Source: Bacteroides sp.
Lineage (GTDB): Bacteria; Bacteroidota; Bacteroidia; Bacteroidales; Bacteroidaceae
Direction of reading: 5' to 3'
Assembly (NCBI GenBank): GCA_019414665.1
Contig: DXLO01000011.1
Span: 10,300 to 74,299, forward strand
Length of the DNA stretch: 64,000 nucleotides
This document shows, piece after piece, positions 44,338 to 53,908 of this stretch (the first letter of the stretch is position 1; each line of letters opens with the position of its first letter). The translations under genes were made by a program, and so were the position numbers. Under the pieces are notes generated by a model. It did not search any database. It was not told the origin of the DNA and saw only the letters and a list, made by a program, of their open reading frames with translations.

Positions 44338-44345
44338 CCCCGAAT
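44338..44345 (+). promoter_or_regulatory. -7-like box of the GNAT-like gene
   Basis: TATCTTTA, one mismatch to TAnnTTTG, 16 nt before ATG 44362. Confidence 0.35.
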
Positions 44346-44361
44346 TTTATAAAAATACAGC

Positions 44362-45498
44362 ATGGCTATTACCATTAAAAAAGTCAGTTCAAAGAAAGAA
44401 CTAAAGACGTTTATACGGTTCAACTACGAGTTATACAAAGAGAATCCCTATTCCGTACCCGATTTGTACGATGATATGCTGAATACGTTCAGCCCGAAGA
44501 AGAATGCCGCTTTCGAGTTTTGTGAGGCGGAGTATTTTCTGGCATATAAGGATAACAAGGTGGTAGGACGTATTGCAGGGATTATAAATAAACGCGCAAA
44601 CGAGACTTGGAATAAAAAAGAAGTCCGTTTCGGATGGATCGATTTTCTGGATGATATCGAAATATCACGTGCCTTGTTGGATGCAGTAGCCCAATGGGGT
44701 AAATCAAAAGGTATGGATACCATTCAGGGGCCTTTAGGCTTTACCGACTTTGATGCGGAGGGTATGCTGGTAGAAGGATTCGACCAATTGAGCACCATGG
44801 CGACTATCTATAATTATCCTTATTACCCACAGCATATGGAGAAGTTGGGATTCGAGAAGGATGCCGATTGGGTGGAATATAAAATTTATATTCCGGATGC
44901 AATTCCTGATAAGCATAAGCGTATCAGTGACTTGATTCAACGTAAGTTTAACCTGAAGGTGAAGAAATATACATCGGGTAAGAAAATTGCGGCCGAATAT
45001 GGACAGGCTATATTCGAGTTGATGAATGAGGCTTATGCTCCGCTTTATGGTTTCTCGGCTTTGTCGCAAGGACAGATCAACCAGTATATAAAGATGTATT
45101 TGCCTATTGTAGATTTGCGTATGGTAACCTTGGTGACCGATGCCGAAGATAAACTGGTGGCAGTGGGGATTTCAATGCCTTCTCTGTCCGAAGCGTTACA
45201 AAAAGCGAAGGGACGTTTGCTGCCTATGGGATGGTATCACCTGTTGAAAGTGTTGTTCCTGCATAAGTATCCTCCTATGTTGGATTTGTTGCTGGTTGCT
45301 GTAAAACCTGAGTATCAGAACAAAGGTGTCAATGCTTTGTTATTCTCGGACTTGATCCCCGTATATCAGCAACTGGGATTCAAGTATGCCGAAAGTAATC
45401 CGGAACTGGAACTGAACGGAAAGGTGCAGGCCCAGTGGGAATATTTCAAGACCGAGCAGCATAAACGCCGTCGTGCTTATAAAAAGAGTATTCTGTAA
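44362..45498 (+). CDS. GNAT-like N-acetyltransferase family protein
   Basis: A 378-residue cytoplasmic protein. The N-terminal part (SSKKELKTFIRFNYELYKEN) and the FLAYKDNKVVGRIAGIIN strand pair are GNAT-like, and the C-terminal LLLVAVKPEYQNKGVNALLF resembles the acetyl-CoA-binding V-x-P-x-x-x-x-x-G-x-[GN] region. Such proteins are common in Bacteroidetes and annotated only as N-acetyltransferases. The substrate is unknown. It lies 30 nt upstream of parE, which suggests shared transcription. Confidence 0.65.
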   Translation: MAITIKKVSSKKELKTFIRFNYELYKENPYSVPDLYDDMLNTFSPKKNAAFEFCEAEYFLAYKDNKVVGRIAGIINKRANETWNKKEVRFGWIDFLDDIEISRALLDAVAQWGKSKGMDTIQGPLGFTDFDAEGMLVEGFDQLSTMATIYNYPYYPQHMEKLGFEKDADWVEYKIYIPDAIPDKHKRISDLIQRKFNLKVKKYTSGKKIAAEYGQAIFELMNEAYAPLYGFSALSQGQINQYIKMYLPIVDLRMVTLVTDAEDKLVAVGISMPSLSEALQKAKGRLLPMGWYHLLKVLFLHKYPPMLDLLLVAVKPEYQNKGVNALLFSDLIPVYQQLGFKYAESNPELELNGKVQAQWEYFKTEQHKRRRAYKKSIL

Positions 45499-45528
45499 CA
45501 ACGATATATAAAAATGTGATAAGTCAAT

Positions 45529-47406
45529 ATGGAAGAAAACAACGAACTGATAAACAATCCCGCCGTAGAATATACCGACGATAATATCCGCCACCTCAGT
45601 GACATGGAGCATGTGCGTACCCGTCCCGGTATGTATATTGGAAAGTTGGGTGACGGATCACATGCCGAGGACGGTATCTACGTTCTTTTGAAAGAAATTA
45701 TCGATAACAGTATCGATGAATTTAAAATGCAGGCGGGTAAAAAGATTGAGATTATTATTGAAGAAAATCTCCGTGTCAGCGTGCGTGATTATGGCCGGGG
45801 TATTCCGCAGGGAAAACTCATTGAAGCTGTTAGTGTGTTGAATACGGGAGGTAAATATGACAGCAAGGCGTTCAAGAAGAGCGTCGGACTGAATGGGGTC
45901 GGTGTGAAAGCCGTCAACGCATTGAGTTCACGTTTCGAGGTGCGCAGCTATCGTGATGGAAAGGTGCGTATCGCTACCTTTGCCAAGGGAGACTTGTTGA
46001 CGGATACCACACAAGATACAACAGAGGAGAACGGTACCTATATTTTCTTTGAACCGGATAACCTGTTGTTTGAGAACTACAGTTTCCGTCCGGAGTTCGT
46101 GGAAACCATGCTCCGCAACTATACCTATCTGAATACAGGACTGGCCATTATCTATAACGGTCAGCGTATCCTGTCCCGTAACGGGTTGGTGGACTTGCTT
46201 AACGACAACATGACGGCTGTGGGATTATATCCCATCATCCACTTGAAAGGAGAAGATATCGAGATCGCTTTTACGCATACCGGTCAGTATGGTGAGGAAT
46301 ATTACTCTTTTGTCAACGGACAGCACACCACACAGGGAGGTACGCACCAAAGTGCTTTCAAAGAGCATATAGCCCGTACCATCAAGGAATATTTCAACAA
46401 GAATATGGACTATGCCGATATCCGTAACGGATTGGTAGCTGCCATTGCCGTTAATGTGGAGGAACCGTTGTTCGAAAGTCAGACTAAAATCAAGCTGGGC
46501 TCTACCAATATGGCTCCCGGTGGTCCTACCGTTAATAAGTTTGTAGGTGATTTTGTAAAGACTGAGGTCGATAACTATCTGCACAAACATACGGATGTGG
46601 CCGATGTGATGTTGCAGAAGATTCAAGAATCGGAGAAAGAGCGTAAGGCTATAGCCGGAGTGACCAAACTGGCACGTGAACGTGCCAAAAAGGCAAATCT
46701 TCATAACCGTAAGTTGCGTGACTGCCGTTTTCACCTGAATGATGCCAAAGGAGACAAGAAGGAGGAAAGCTGCATTTTCATTACCGAGGGTGACTCGGCG
46801 AGCGGTTCTATCACCAAGAGCCGTGATGTAAATACTCAGGCAGTATTCAGTTTGCGTGGTAAGCCGTTGAATTCTTACGGGCTGACCAAGAAGATTGTAT
46901 ATGAGAATGAAGAGTTTAACTTGCTTCAGGCTGCTCTGAACATAGAGGACGGTATGGAAGGATTACGATATAACAAAGTGATTGTGGCAACAGATGCCGA
47001 TGTGGACGGTATGCACATCCGTTTGTTGCTGATTACCTTCTTCCTGCAATTCTTCCCCGATTTGATAAAGAAAGGTCATGTATATATTCTTCAGACTCCT
47101 TTGTTCCGTGTCCGTAACCGCAAGAAAGGAGTTTATGAAACGGTATATTGTTATTCGGAAGAAGAACGGGTTGCCGCAATCGAACGGTTAAGCCCCAATC
47201 CCGAAATCACACGGTTCAAAGGTTTGGGAGAGATTTCACCCGATGAATTCAAGCACTTTATCGGCAAAGATATGCGTTTGGAGCAAGTTTCCCTCCGCAA
47301 GACTGATCTGGTAAAGGAATTACTGGAGTTCTACATGGGTAAGAACACGATGGAACGTCAGAATTTTATTATAGATAACCTTGTTGTAGAAGAAGATATT
47401 GCGTGA
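45529..47406 (+). CDS. parE: DNA topoisomerase IV subunit B (type IIA topoisomerase B subunit)
   Basis: ATP-driven subunit that decatenates sister chromosomes with ParC. The 625-residue protein has the GHKL ATPase fold (EIIDNSIDEF, DYGRGIP, GLNGVGVKAVNALS), the transducer domain, and the TOPRIM domain with the EGDSASGS motif and DADVDGMHIR metal-binding aspartates. The size fits ParE rather than GyrB. coaD follows with the gap overlapping the stop region. parC is not in the window. A parE versus second gyrB label cannot be fully settled from sequence alone. Confidence 0.9.
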   Translation: MEENNELINNPAVEYTDDNIRHLSDMEHVRTRPGMYIGKLGDGSHAEDGIYVLLKEIIDNSIDEFKMQAGKKIEIIIEENLRVSVRDYGRGIPQGKLIEAVSVLNTGGKYDSKAFKKSVGLNGVGVKAVNALSSRFEVRSYRDGKVRIATFAKGDLLTDTTQDTTEENGTYIFFEPDNLLFENYSFRPEFVETMLRNYTYLNTGLAIIYNGQRILSRNGLVDLLNDNMTAVGLYPIIHLKGEDIEIAFTHTGQYGEEYYSFVNGQHTTQGGTHQSAFKEHIARTIKEYFNKNMDYADIRNGLVAAIAVNVEEPLFESQTKIKLGSTNMAPGGPTVNKFVGDFVKTEVDNYLHKHTDVADVMLQKIQESEKERKAIAGVTKLARERAKKANLHNRKLRDCRFHLNDAKGDKKEESCIFITEGDSASGSITKSRDVNTQAVFSLRGKPLNSYGLTKKIVYENEEFNLLQAALNIEDGMEGLRYNKVIVATDADVDGMHIRLLLITFFLQFFPDLIKKGHVYILQTPLFRVRNRKKGVYETVYCYSEEERVAAIERLSPNPEITRFKGLGEISPDEFKHFIGKDMRLEQVSLRKTDLVKELLEFYMGKNTMERQNFIIDNLVVEEDIA

Positions 47407-47423
47407 GTGAATCACTAAAAAAT

Positions 47424-47879
47424 ATGAGAAGAGCGATATTTCCGGGAACCTTTGATCCTTTTACCATCGGTCATTATTCGGTCGTGAAGAGAGCGTTGAC
47501 TTTTATGGACGAAGTGGTGATCGGCATCGGTATCAATGAGAATAAGAAAACTTGGTTTCCTACAGAGAAACGAGTGGAGATGATCGAGAAACTTTTTGCG
47601 GATGATCCCCGGGTAAAGGTCGATGCTTATGATTGTCTGACCATTGACTTTGCCCGAGCTAAGGAGGCGCAGTTCATTGTTCGTGGTATCCGTACCGTAC
47701 ACGATTTTGAATATGAGGAAACTATAGCCGATATCAACCGGAAACTGGCCGGAATAGAAACGATTCTGTTGTTTACGGAGCCGGAACTAACCTCTATCAG
47801 CTCTACGATTGTAAGAGAATTGTTGCAGTTTGGCAAAGATGTGACGCCATTCTTGCCTGAAGGAATGAAAATAGACTGA
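47424..47879 (+). CDS. coaD: Phosphopantetheine adenylyltransferase
   Basis: Penultimate step of CoA synthesis: 4'-phosphopantetheine plus ATP to dephospho-CoA. The 151-residue protein has FPGTFDPFTIGHYSVVKRA with the T/HxGH nucleotidyltransferase motif, VRGIRTVHDFEYE, and ISSTIVRELLQ. ATG 47424 is the family start; the ORF opens at a GTG 21 nt earlier overlapping parE. Third gene of a probable operon GNAT-parE-coaD-S41. Confidence 0.96.
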   Translation: MRRAIFPGTFDPFTIGHYSVVKRALTFMDEVVIGIGINENKKTWFPTEKRVEMIEKLFADDPRVKVDAYDCLTIDFARAKEAQFIVRGIRTVHDFEYEETIADINRKLAGIETILLFTEPELTSISSTIVRELLQFGKDVTPFLPEGMKID

Positions 47880-47881
47880 CC

Positions 47882-49483
47882 ATGAAATATACTATGTATT
47901 TTGCAGGCTTGATTGCCTGCTTTTTTTCTATCGTAGCCGCACAGGCTCAGGAGAGTAAATTCCTGAATTCTCCGGCACGTAAGTTGCAACTGGCGGAATT
48001 TGCCATTGCCAATCTTTATGTAGACGAAGTCAATGAGGGAAAGCTGGTGGAAGAAGCTATCGTAAAAATGCTGGAGCAGCTTGATCCTCATTCTACCTAT
48101 TCTGATCCGGAGGAAGTGAAGAGAATGAACGAGCCGTTGCAGGGAAACTTCGAAGGTATCGGTATACAGTTTAATATGGCGGAGGACACTTTGCTGGTGA
48201 TACAGCCTGTATCGGGCGGACCGTCCGAAAAAGTCGGTATTCTGGCCGGTGATCGTATCGTCATGGTGGAAGATACGCTGATAGCCGGTGTAAAGATGAG
48301 TACCGAGGATATTATGCGTCGTCTCCGTGGTCCTAAAGATTCAAAAGTGAATCTGAAAATACTTCGCCGAGGGGTGAAGGAACTGCTCCCCTTTACGGTG
48401 AAAAGGGATAAAATACCTGTTTACAGCCTGGATGCTTCCTATATGATTAAAGATAAGATCGGTTATATTCGTATCAACCGTTTTGCCGCCACTACCCATG
48501 AGGAGTTCAAGAAAGCGCTGACCGGGTTGCAGAAGAAAGGAATGAAAGACTTGATTCTTGATTTGCAGGGCAATGGCGGGGGGTATTTGAATGCTGCTAT
48601 CGATATTGCCAATGAATTTTTGGGTAAAAAGGAACTGATTGTCTATACGGAGGGCCGTCGCAATCCTCGTAGCGAGTTTTTTGCCAAAGGTACGGGCGAG
48701 TTTCAGAACGGTCGTCTGATGGTATTGGTTGATGAATTTTCTGCTTCTGCCAGTGAGATTGTGACCGGAGCTGTTCAGGATTGGGACAGAGGAGTTGTTG
48801 TGGGCCGGCGCAGTTTTGGTAAAGGCTTGGTGCAGCGTCCCATTGATTTGCCGGACGGTTCGATGATCCGTCTGACGGTGGCCCGCTATTATACGCCTGC
48901 CGGACGTTGTATCCAGAAACCTTACGAGAGCATTGAAAAGTATAATGAAGACCTGATAGACCGTTATAATAAAGGAGAAATGATGAGTGAAGACAGCATC
49001 CACTTTCCGGATTCACTGAAGTTCAAGACTCATAGGTTGGCCCGTACGGTATATGGTGGCGGAGGGATCATGCCCGATTATTTTGTGCCGATTGATACGA
49101 CTCTCTATACTAAATACCATCGTCAGTTGCGTGATAAAGGAGCGTTGATGAAAGCTCATTTCCATTTTATTGATGCCCATCGTAAAGAGTGGCTGGGCAA
49201 ATACAAGACTTTCAATGAGTTCTACAAACGTTTTGAAGTGACTCCGGATATGTTGGCACAACTGGTTGCTACCGGCAAGGAGATGGGAGTGGAATATAAT
49301 GAAGAAGAGTATCAAAAGGCCCTGCCTCTGCTGAGGTTGCAGATGAAAGCATTGATAGCCCGTGATTTATGGGATATGAATGAATATTATCACGTCATTA
49401 ATGACGCGAATGAAAGTATCAGGAAAGCGCTGGAACTGTTGGAGCAACCGGACTTTGAGGGGCTGCTGTTGAAAAAGCGATAG
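47882..49483 (+). CDS. S41 family C-terminal processing peptidase
   Basis: A 533-residue periplasmic serine peptidase of the CtpA/Prc type. Signal peptide ending AQAQ, a PDZ domain (about 85-170, GIGIQFNMAEDTLLVIQPVS), and the S41 catalytic domain with the serine in DEFSASASEI and lysine in GRRSFGKGLVQ (Ser-Lys dyad). The C-terminal 120 residues are a helical extension. It starts 2 nt after coaD, indicating co-transcription. Likely role: trimming of C-termini of periplasmic proteins. Confidence 0.92.
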   Translation: MKYTMYFAGLIACFFSIVAAQAQESKFLNSPARKLQLAEFAIANLYVDEVNEGKLVEEAIVKMLEQLDPHSTYSDPEEVKRMNEPLQGNFEGIGIQFNMAEDTLLVIQPVSGGPSEKVGILAGDRIVMVEDTLIAGVKMSTEDIMRRLRGPKDSKVNLKILRRGVKELLPFTVKRDKIPVYSLDASYMIKDKIGYIRINRFAATTHEEFKKALTGLQKKGMKDLILDLQGNGGGYLNAAIDIANEFLGKKELIVYTEGRRNPRSEFFAKGTGEFQNGRLMVLVDEFSASASEIVTGAVQDWDRGVVVGRRSFGKGLVQRPIDLPDGSMIRLTVARYYTPAGRCIQKPYESIEKYNEDLIDRYNKGEMMSEDSIHFPDSLKFKTHRLARTVYGGGGIMPDYFVPIDTTLYTKYHRQLRDKGALMKAHFHFIDAHRKEWLGKYKTFNEFYKRFEVTPDMLAQLVATGKEMGVEYNEEEYQKALPLLRLQMKALIARDLWDMNEYYHVINDANESIRKALELLEQPDFEGLLLKKR

Positions 49484-49498
49484 TCAAGACTTTATATT

Positions 49499-49532
49499 AA
49501 CTGCAGGGGCGCATAGTTGCACTCCTGCAGTT
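49499..49532. terminator. Bidirectional terminator between S41 peptidase and PAP2 genes
   Basis: AACTGCAGG (49499-49507) pairs perfectly with CCTGCAGTT (49524-49532) around a 16-nt loop, between convergent genes. Confidence 0.5.
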
Positions 49533-49586
49533 GTCTGAAAAACTTCTGCTGTGTCTTCTTTTAGGTGTGGAATAATTTTCCAACCA

Positions 49587-50198
49587 TCACTTTATCTGTC
49601 TCCCGAACAGCACCTTATTCAGCCATCGGTTCACATACACGTTCACGAAAGCACATCCTACTCCGATAGCGGCTCCTGCCACTACATCACTGGGATAGTG
49701 CACCCCTTGGTTCATCCGGGCAAACCCTACTCCGCAAGCCCATACGGCTGAAGGGGCGATAACATACCACTTAGGATAAGTGATGGAGAGTGAGGTGGCT
49801 AAAGAAAAAGCTGCCGCGGTGTGTCCTGAAGGGAATGACGGACTATCGGCATCCGGTGCTCCGTATGCATGAATCTTATCCGGATACTTTACAAAAGGCC
49901 GGTCACGACCTATTATATGTTTGGCGGCGTATGTAATCCCCACTGCTTCAATCACACTGGTTCCTATGTAAATGGCATCTTTCAGCATCGGCTGGTCTTT
50001 TTTTATCAATGCATAGAGTCCCATGGCTGTAGGTATTCCTACGGGTAGAATCACTCCGCTAGCGGACAATCCGCGGCTCAGTCCGTGTACATCCCATCGG
50101 TTGATGGTTTTCAACGTATTGATGTCTATATTTTGTGCGCTGAGGCTGAATGTAAAACAGGCTGTCAGTATGAGAAAAATAATCCTTTGGCGTTTCAT
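49587..50198 (-). CDS. PAP2 superfamily phosphatase
   Basis: A 203-residue membrane-associated phosphatase with a signal peptide (ends SLSAQ). The three catalytic motifs are present: KHIIGRDRP (KxxxxxxRP), SFPSGHTAA (PSGH) and RMNQGVHYPSDVVAGA (SRxxxxxHxxxD, with Met in place of the second Ser context). The family dephosphorylates lipid phosphates such as undecaprenyl diphosphate or lipid A. The substrate is inferred only at family level. It is convergent with the S41 peptidase gene. Confidence 0.9.
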   Translation of the reverse strand: MKRQRIIFLILTACFTFSLSAQNIDINTLKTINRWDVHGLSRGLSASGVILPVGIPTAMGLYALIKKDQPMLKDAIYIGTSVIEAVGITYAAKHIIGRDRPFVKYPDKIHAYGAPDADSPSFPSGHTAAAFSLATSLSITYPKWYVIAPSAVWACGVGFARMNQGVHYPSDVVAGAAIGVGCAFVNVYVNRWLNKVLFGRQIK

Positions 50199-50287
50199 TT
50201 AGTTTGGCATTTGTTCAGTGCAAAGATAGGAAAATAATGTAATTCGCATTTACCCTTCCCCGAATTAAAGAATAATTTCCATAATTC

Positions 50288-50319
50288 CTTGTATTATCGC
50301 TAGAATTCCTTTACTTTTG
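50288..50319 (+). promoter_or_regulatory. Promoter of the fumarate reductase operon
   Basis: CTTG (50288-50291), 20-nt spacer, TACTTTTG (50312-50319). It leaves a leader of about 65 nt before ATG 50389. Confidence 0.6.
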
Positions 50320-50388
50320 CATCGTGAATACACAGCTTTTAACAGAATTTTTAGTTCTAACAATTAAATAATTTAAATTCAATCATTT

Positions 50389-51075
50389 ATGTGGTTAAGT
50401 AATTCATCTATTGGAAGGAAAGTGGTGATGAGTGTCACAGGTATCGCCCTTGTCCTGTTTCTGACGTTTCACATGGCGATGAACCTTGTTGCGCTCTTCT
50501 CGGAAGATGCTTACAACATGATTTGTGAATTCTTGGGAGCTAACTGGTACGCGTTGGTTGCAACTGCCGGGCTGGCTGCTCTGTTTGTAATTCACATCAT
50601 CTACGCTTTCTGGTTGACCATGCAGAACCGTGCAGCTCGCGGTAGCGAACGTTATGCAGTGAACGTTAAACCTAAAACTGTGGAATGGGCATCTCAGAAC
50701 ATGCTTGTCCTGGGTATTGTTGTCATTGCCGGATTGGCTCTTCATTTTGCCAATTTCTGGTACAAAATGCAGTTTGCCGAAATTATCGGTGTTCATGATT
50801 TGGGCGCATTCGGTCCTACAGACGGTGCCGATTACATTCGTGAAACATTCGGATGCCCTGTATTTACAGTGCTTTACCTCATTTGGTTAGCAGCTTTGTG
50901 GTTCCACCTGACTCACGGATTCTGGAGTGCTTTGCAGACTTTGGGCTGGAGCAATAAAATCTGGTTCGAGCGTTGGAAGACTATTGGTAACATCTACTCT
51001 ACTTTGGTAGTTCTTGGTTTTGCAGCAGTAGTCGTTATCTACTTCGTGAAATCACTCGCTTGTGGTGCTTGCTAA
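50389..51075 (+). CDS. sdhC: Succinate dehydrogenase/fumarate reductase cytochrome b subunit
   Basis: The 228-residue di-heme membrane anchor of a quinol:fumarate reductase, typical of the B-type complex with one large cytochrome b. Five hydrophobic helices are visible, with conserved histidines in FHMAMNLVALF, IHIIYAFW, ALHFANFWY and WFHLTHGFWSAL likely to ligate heme. It passes electrons between menaquinol and the flavin/iron-sulfur subunits. First gene of a three-gene operon. Confidence 0.95.
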   Translation: MWLSNSSIGRKVVMSVTGIALVLFLTFHMAMNLVALFSEDAYNMICEFLGANWYALVATAGLAALFVIHIIYAFWLTMQNRAARGSERYAVNVKPKTVEWASQNMLVLGIVVIAGLALHFANFWYKMQFAEIIGVHDLGAFGPTDGADYIRETFGCPVFTVLYLIWLAALWFHLTHGFWSALQTLGWSNKIWFERWKTIGNIYSTLVVLGFAAVVVIYFVKSLACGAC

Positions 51076-51109
51076 TCGTAAATTGTAAATGATAAAATTG
51101 TAAATGAAT

Positions 51110-53068
51110 ATGGCTACTATAGATTCTAAAATTCCTGAAGGCGCTTTAGCCGAGAAATGGACCAATTATAAAGCTCATCAAAAATTGGTAAACCCTGCCA
51201 ACAAACGTCGTCTTGACATTATTGTGGTAGGTACCGGTTTGGCAGGTGCTTCGGCTGCTGCTTCACTGGGTGCTCTGGGTTTCAAGGTATTAAACTTCTG
51301 TATCCAGGACTCTCCCCGTCGTGCACACTCTATTGCTGCACAGGGAGGTATCAATGCTGCTAAGAATTATCAAAATGATGGTGACTCTGTTTACCGTCTT
51401 TTCTACGATACAATCAAAGGTGGTGACTACCGTGCACGCGAAGCTAACGTTTATCGTCTGGCCGAAGTGTCAAATGCTATCATCGACCAGTGCGTAGCTC
51501 AAGGTGTTCCTTTCGCTCGCGAATACGGTGGTTTGCTGGATAACCGTTCATTCGGTGGTGCTCAGGTATCACGTACATTCTATGCCCGCGGTCAAACCGG
51601 ACAGCAGTTGTTGCTGGGTGCTTATTCTGCATTGAGCCGTGAAGTTCAGCGTGGTAACGTGAAGTTGTACACTCGTTATGAGATGTTGGACGTTGTGCTG
51701 ATTAAGGATAACGAAGGTGTGGAACGCGCCCGTGGTATCATCGCCCGTAATTTGGTTACAGGTAAGATTGAACGTTTCGCTGCCCATGCGGTAGTTATCG
51801 GTACCGGCGGTTATGGTAATACTTACTTCTTGTCTACCAACGCTATGGCGTCAAATGGTTCGGCTGCTATGCAGGTTTACCGCAAAGGTGCTTACTTTGC
51901 CAATCCTTGCTTTGCACAGATCCACCCGACCTGTATCCCTGTACACGGTGACAAGCAGTCTAAACTGACTTTGATGTCCGAGTCATTGCGTAATGACGGA
52001 CGTATCTGGGTTCCGAAAAAGCTGGAAGATGCCAAGGCATTGCAGGCAGGAACTAAGAAACCGACCGATATTCCTGATGCAGACCGTGACTTCTACTTGG
52101 AACGCCGTTATCCGGCATTCGGTAACCTGGTTCCCCGTGACGTTGCTTCACGTGCTGCGAAAGAACGTTGCGACGCCGGTTTCGGTGTGAACAACACAGG
52201 TCTGGCCGTATTCCTTGACTTTAAATACGCTATCGACCGTCTGGGTGAAGATGTAGTTCGTGCCCGTTACGGTAACTTGTTCGATATGTACGAAGAAATC
52301 ACTGACGAAAATCCGTACAAGACTCCGATGATGATATTCCCGGCTATCCACTATACGATGGGTGGTATCTGGGTTGACTATGAACTGATGACTTCTATCA
52401 AGGGCTTGTATGCTATCGGTGAAGCTAACTTCTCTGACCACGGTGCAAACCGTTTGGGTGCATCTGCATTGATGCAGGGATTGGCTGACGGTTACTTCGT
52501 ATTGCCTTATACTATCCAGAACTATTTGTCAGACCAGATTCAGGTTCCCCGTTTCTCGACAGACCTTCCTGAATTTGTGGCTGCCGAAAAGGCTGTAAAC
52601 GATAAGATCCAGAAACTGATGAATATCAAGGGTCATCGTTCGGTAGACTCTATTCACAAGGAACTGGGTCACATCATGTGGGACTTCGTAGGTATGGGAC
52701 GTACCAAGGAATCTTTGACTACTGCTCTGGCTAAACTGAAAGAAGTAAGAAAGACCTTCTGGAGCGACCTTCGCATTCCGGGTGAAGCTAATGAATTGAA
52801 TGTGGAACTTGAAAAGGCAATCCGCCTGGCTGATTTCATCGAAATCGGTGAGCTGATGGCTTACGATGCATTGAACCGTGAGGAATCTTGTGGTGGTCAC
52901 TTCCGTGAAGAACACCAGACTCCGGAGGGTGAAGCGCTTCGTCACGATGACAAGTTCTCGTATGTAGCTTGCTGGAAATACACAGGTGAAGGAAAAGAAC
53001 CCGAATTGATCAAGGAAGATTTGAACTATCAGTTCGTTAAGGTTCAAACTCGTAACTATAAGTCTTAA
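51110..53068 (+). CDS. sdhA: Fumarate reductase/succinate dehydrogenase flavoprotein subunit
   Basis: The 652-residue FAD subunit that interconverts fumarate and succinate, a key step in Bacteroides anaerobic energy metabolism and succinate production. FAD motifs: IIVVGTGLAGASAAASLG near residue 35 and the covalent-FAD histidine region RRAHSIAAQGGINAAKN. The active site HPTCIP and GGIWVDYELMTSIKGLYAIG are recognisable. ATG 51110 (MATIDSKIPEG) is chosen as the usual family start; ATG 51104 two codons upstream is possible. 34 nt after sdhC. Confidence 0.96.
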   Translation: MATIDSKIPEGALAEKWTNYKAHQKLVNPANKRRLDIIVVGTGLAGASAAASLGALGFKVLNFCIQDSPRRAHSIAAQGGINAAKNYQNDGDSVYRLFYDTIKGGDYRAREANVYRLAEVSNAIIDQCVAQGVPFAREYGGLLDNRSFGGAQVSRTFYARGQTGQQLLLGAYSALSREVQRGNVKLYTRYEMLDVVLIKDNEGVERARGIIARNLVTGKIERFAAHAVVIGTGGYGNTYFLSTNAMASNGSAAMQVYRKGAYFANPCFAQIHPTCIPVHGDKQSKLTLMSESLRNDGRIWVPKKLEDAKALQAGTKKPTDIPDADRDFYLERRYPAFGNLVPRDVASRAAKERCDAGFGVNNTGLAVFLDFKYAIDRLGEDVVRARYGNLFDMYEEITDENPYKTPMMIFPAIHYTMGGIWVDYELMTSIKGLYAIGEANFSDHGANRLGASALMQGLADGYFVLPYTIQNYLSDQIQVPRFSTDLPEFVAAEKAVNDKIQKLMNIKGHRSVDSIHKELGHIMWDFVGMGRTKESLTTALAKLKEVRKTFWSDLRIPGEANELNVELEKAIRLADFIEIGELMAYDALNREESCGGHFREEHQTPEGEALRHDDKFSYVACWKYTGEGKEPELIKEDLNYQFVKVQTRNYKS

Positions 53069-53088
53069 TTATTAATTGTATAGAAATC

Positions 53089-53844
53089 ATGGATAAAAAT
53101 ATAAGTTTCACACTGAAAGTTTGGCGTCAGAAAGGTCCTAAGGATAAAGGACATTTTGATACCTTCCAAATGAAAGATATTCCGGGTGATACCTCATTCC
53201 TGGAAATGATGGATATCTTGAACGAGCAGCTTATCAATGAAGGTAAAGAACCTATCGTATTCGACCACGACTGTCGTGAAGGTATCTGCGGTATGTGCTC
53301 TATGTATATCAACGGACATCCTCACGGACCTGCTACAGGTGCTACTACCTGCCAGATTTATATGCGTCGTTTCAAAGACGGTGACACCATTACTGTTGAG
53401 CCTTGGCGTTCTGCCGGTTTCCCGGTAATCCGCGACTTGATGGTAGACCGCAGCGCATACGACAAGATTATGCAGGCGGGTGGTTACGTGTCAATCAATA
53501 CCGGTGGTATTCCTGACGCTAACGCAATTCCTATTGCAAAACCTATTGCCGATGAGGCTATGGATGCTGCTGCATGTATCGGTTGTGGTGCTTGTGTTGC
53601 TGCATGTAAGAATGGTTCTGCTATGTTGTTTGTTTCTGCAAAGGTCAGCCAGTTGGCACTGTTACCTCAAGGTAAAGTGGAAGCTGCACGCCGTGCGAAA
53701 GCTATGTTGAGCAAAATGGATGAATTGGGCTTTGGTAACTGTACAAACACTCGTGCTTGTGAGGCAGAATGTCCGAAGCTGGTTTCTATCAGCAACATTG
53801 CTCGTTTGAACCGTGAATTTATTGCTGCGAAGCTGAAAGACTAA
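53089..53844 (+). CDS. sdhB: Fumarate reductase/succinate dehydrogenase iron-sulfur subunit
   Basis: A 251-residue electron-transfer subunit. The [2Fe-2S] ligands are in CREGICGMCSMYING plus the later CQIYMRRF Cys; the ferredoxin-like [4Fe-4S]/[3Fe-4S] ligands are in CIGCGACVAACKNG and CTNTRACEAECPK. It links FAD to the heme subunit. 20 nt after sdhA; the operon ends in an intrinsic terminator. Confidence 0.96.
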   Translation: MDKNISFTLKVWRQKGPKDKGHFDTFQMKDIPGDTSFLEMMDILNEQLINEGKEPIVFDHDCREGICGMCSMYINGHPHGPATGATTCQIYMRRFKDGDTITVEPWRSAGFPVIRDLMVDRSAYDKIMQAGGYVSINTGGIPDANAIPIAKPIADEAMDAAACIGCGACVAACKNGSAMLFVSAKVSQLALLPQGKVEAARRAKAMLSKMDELGFGNCTNTRACEAECPKLVSISNIARLNREFIAAKLKD

Positions 53845-53874
53845 TTACGGTTAGTTTTACTTGATATTTGAGAG

Positions 53875-53904
53875 TGCCCTGCCTTTTGGCGGGGCATTTT
53901 TTTT
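53875..53904 (+). terminator. Intrinsic terminator of the fumarate reductase operon
   Basis: TGCCCTGCC pairs with GGCGGGGCA (one G-T) around a TTTT loop, followed by an eight-T run. Confidence 0.85.
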
Positions 53905-53908
53905 ATAA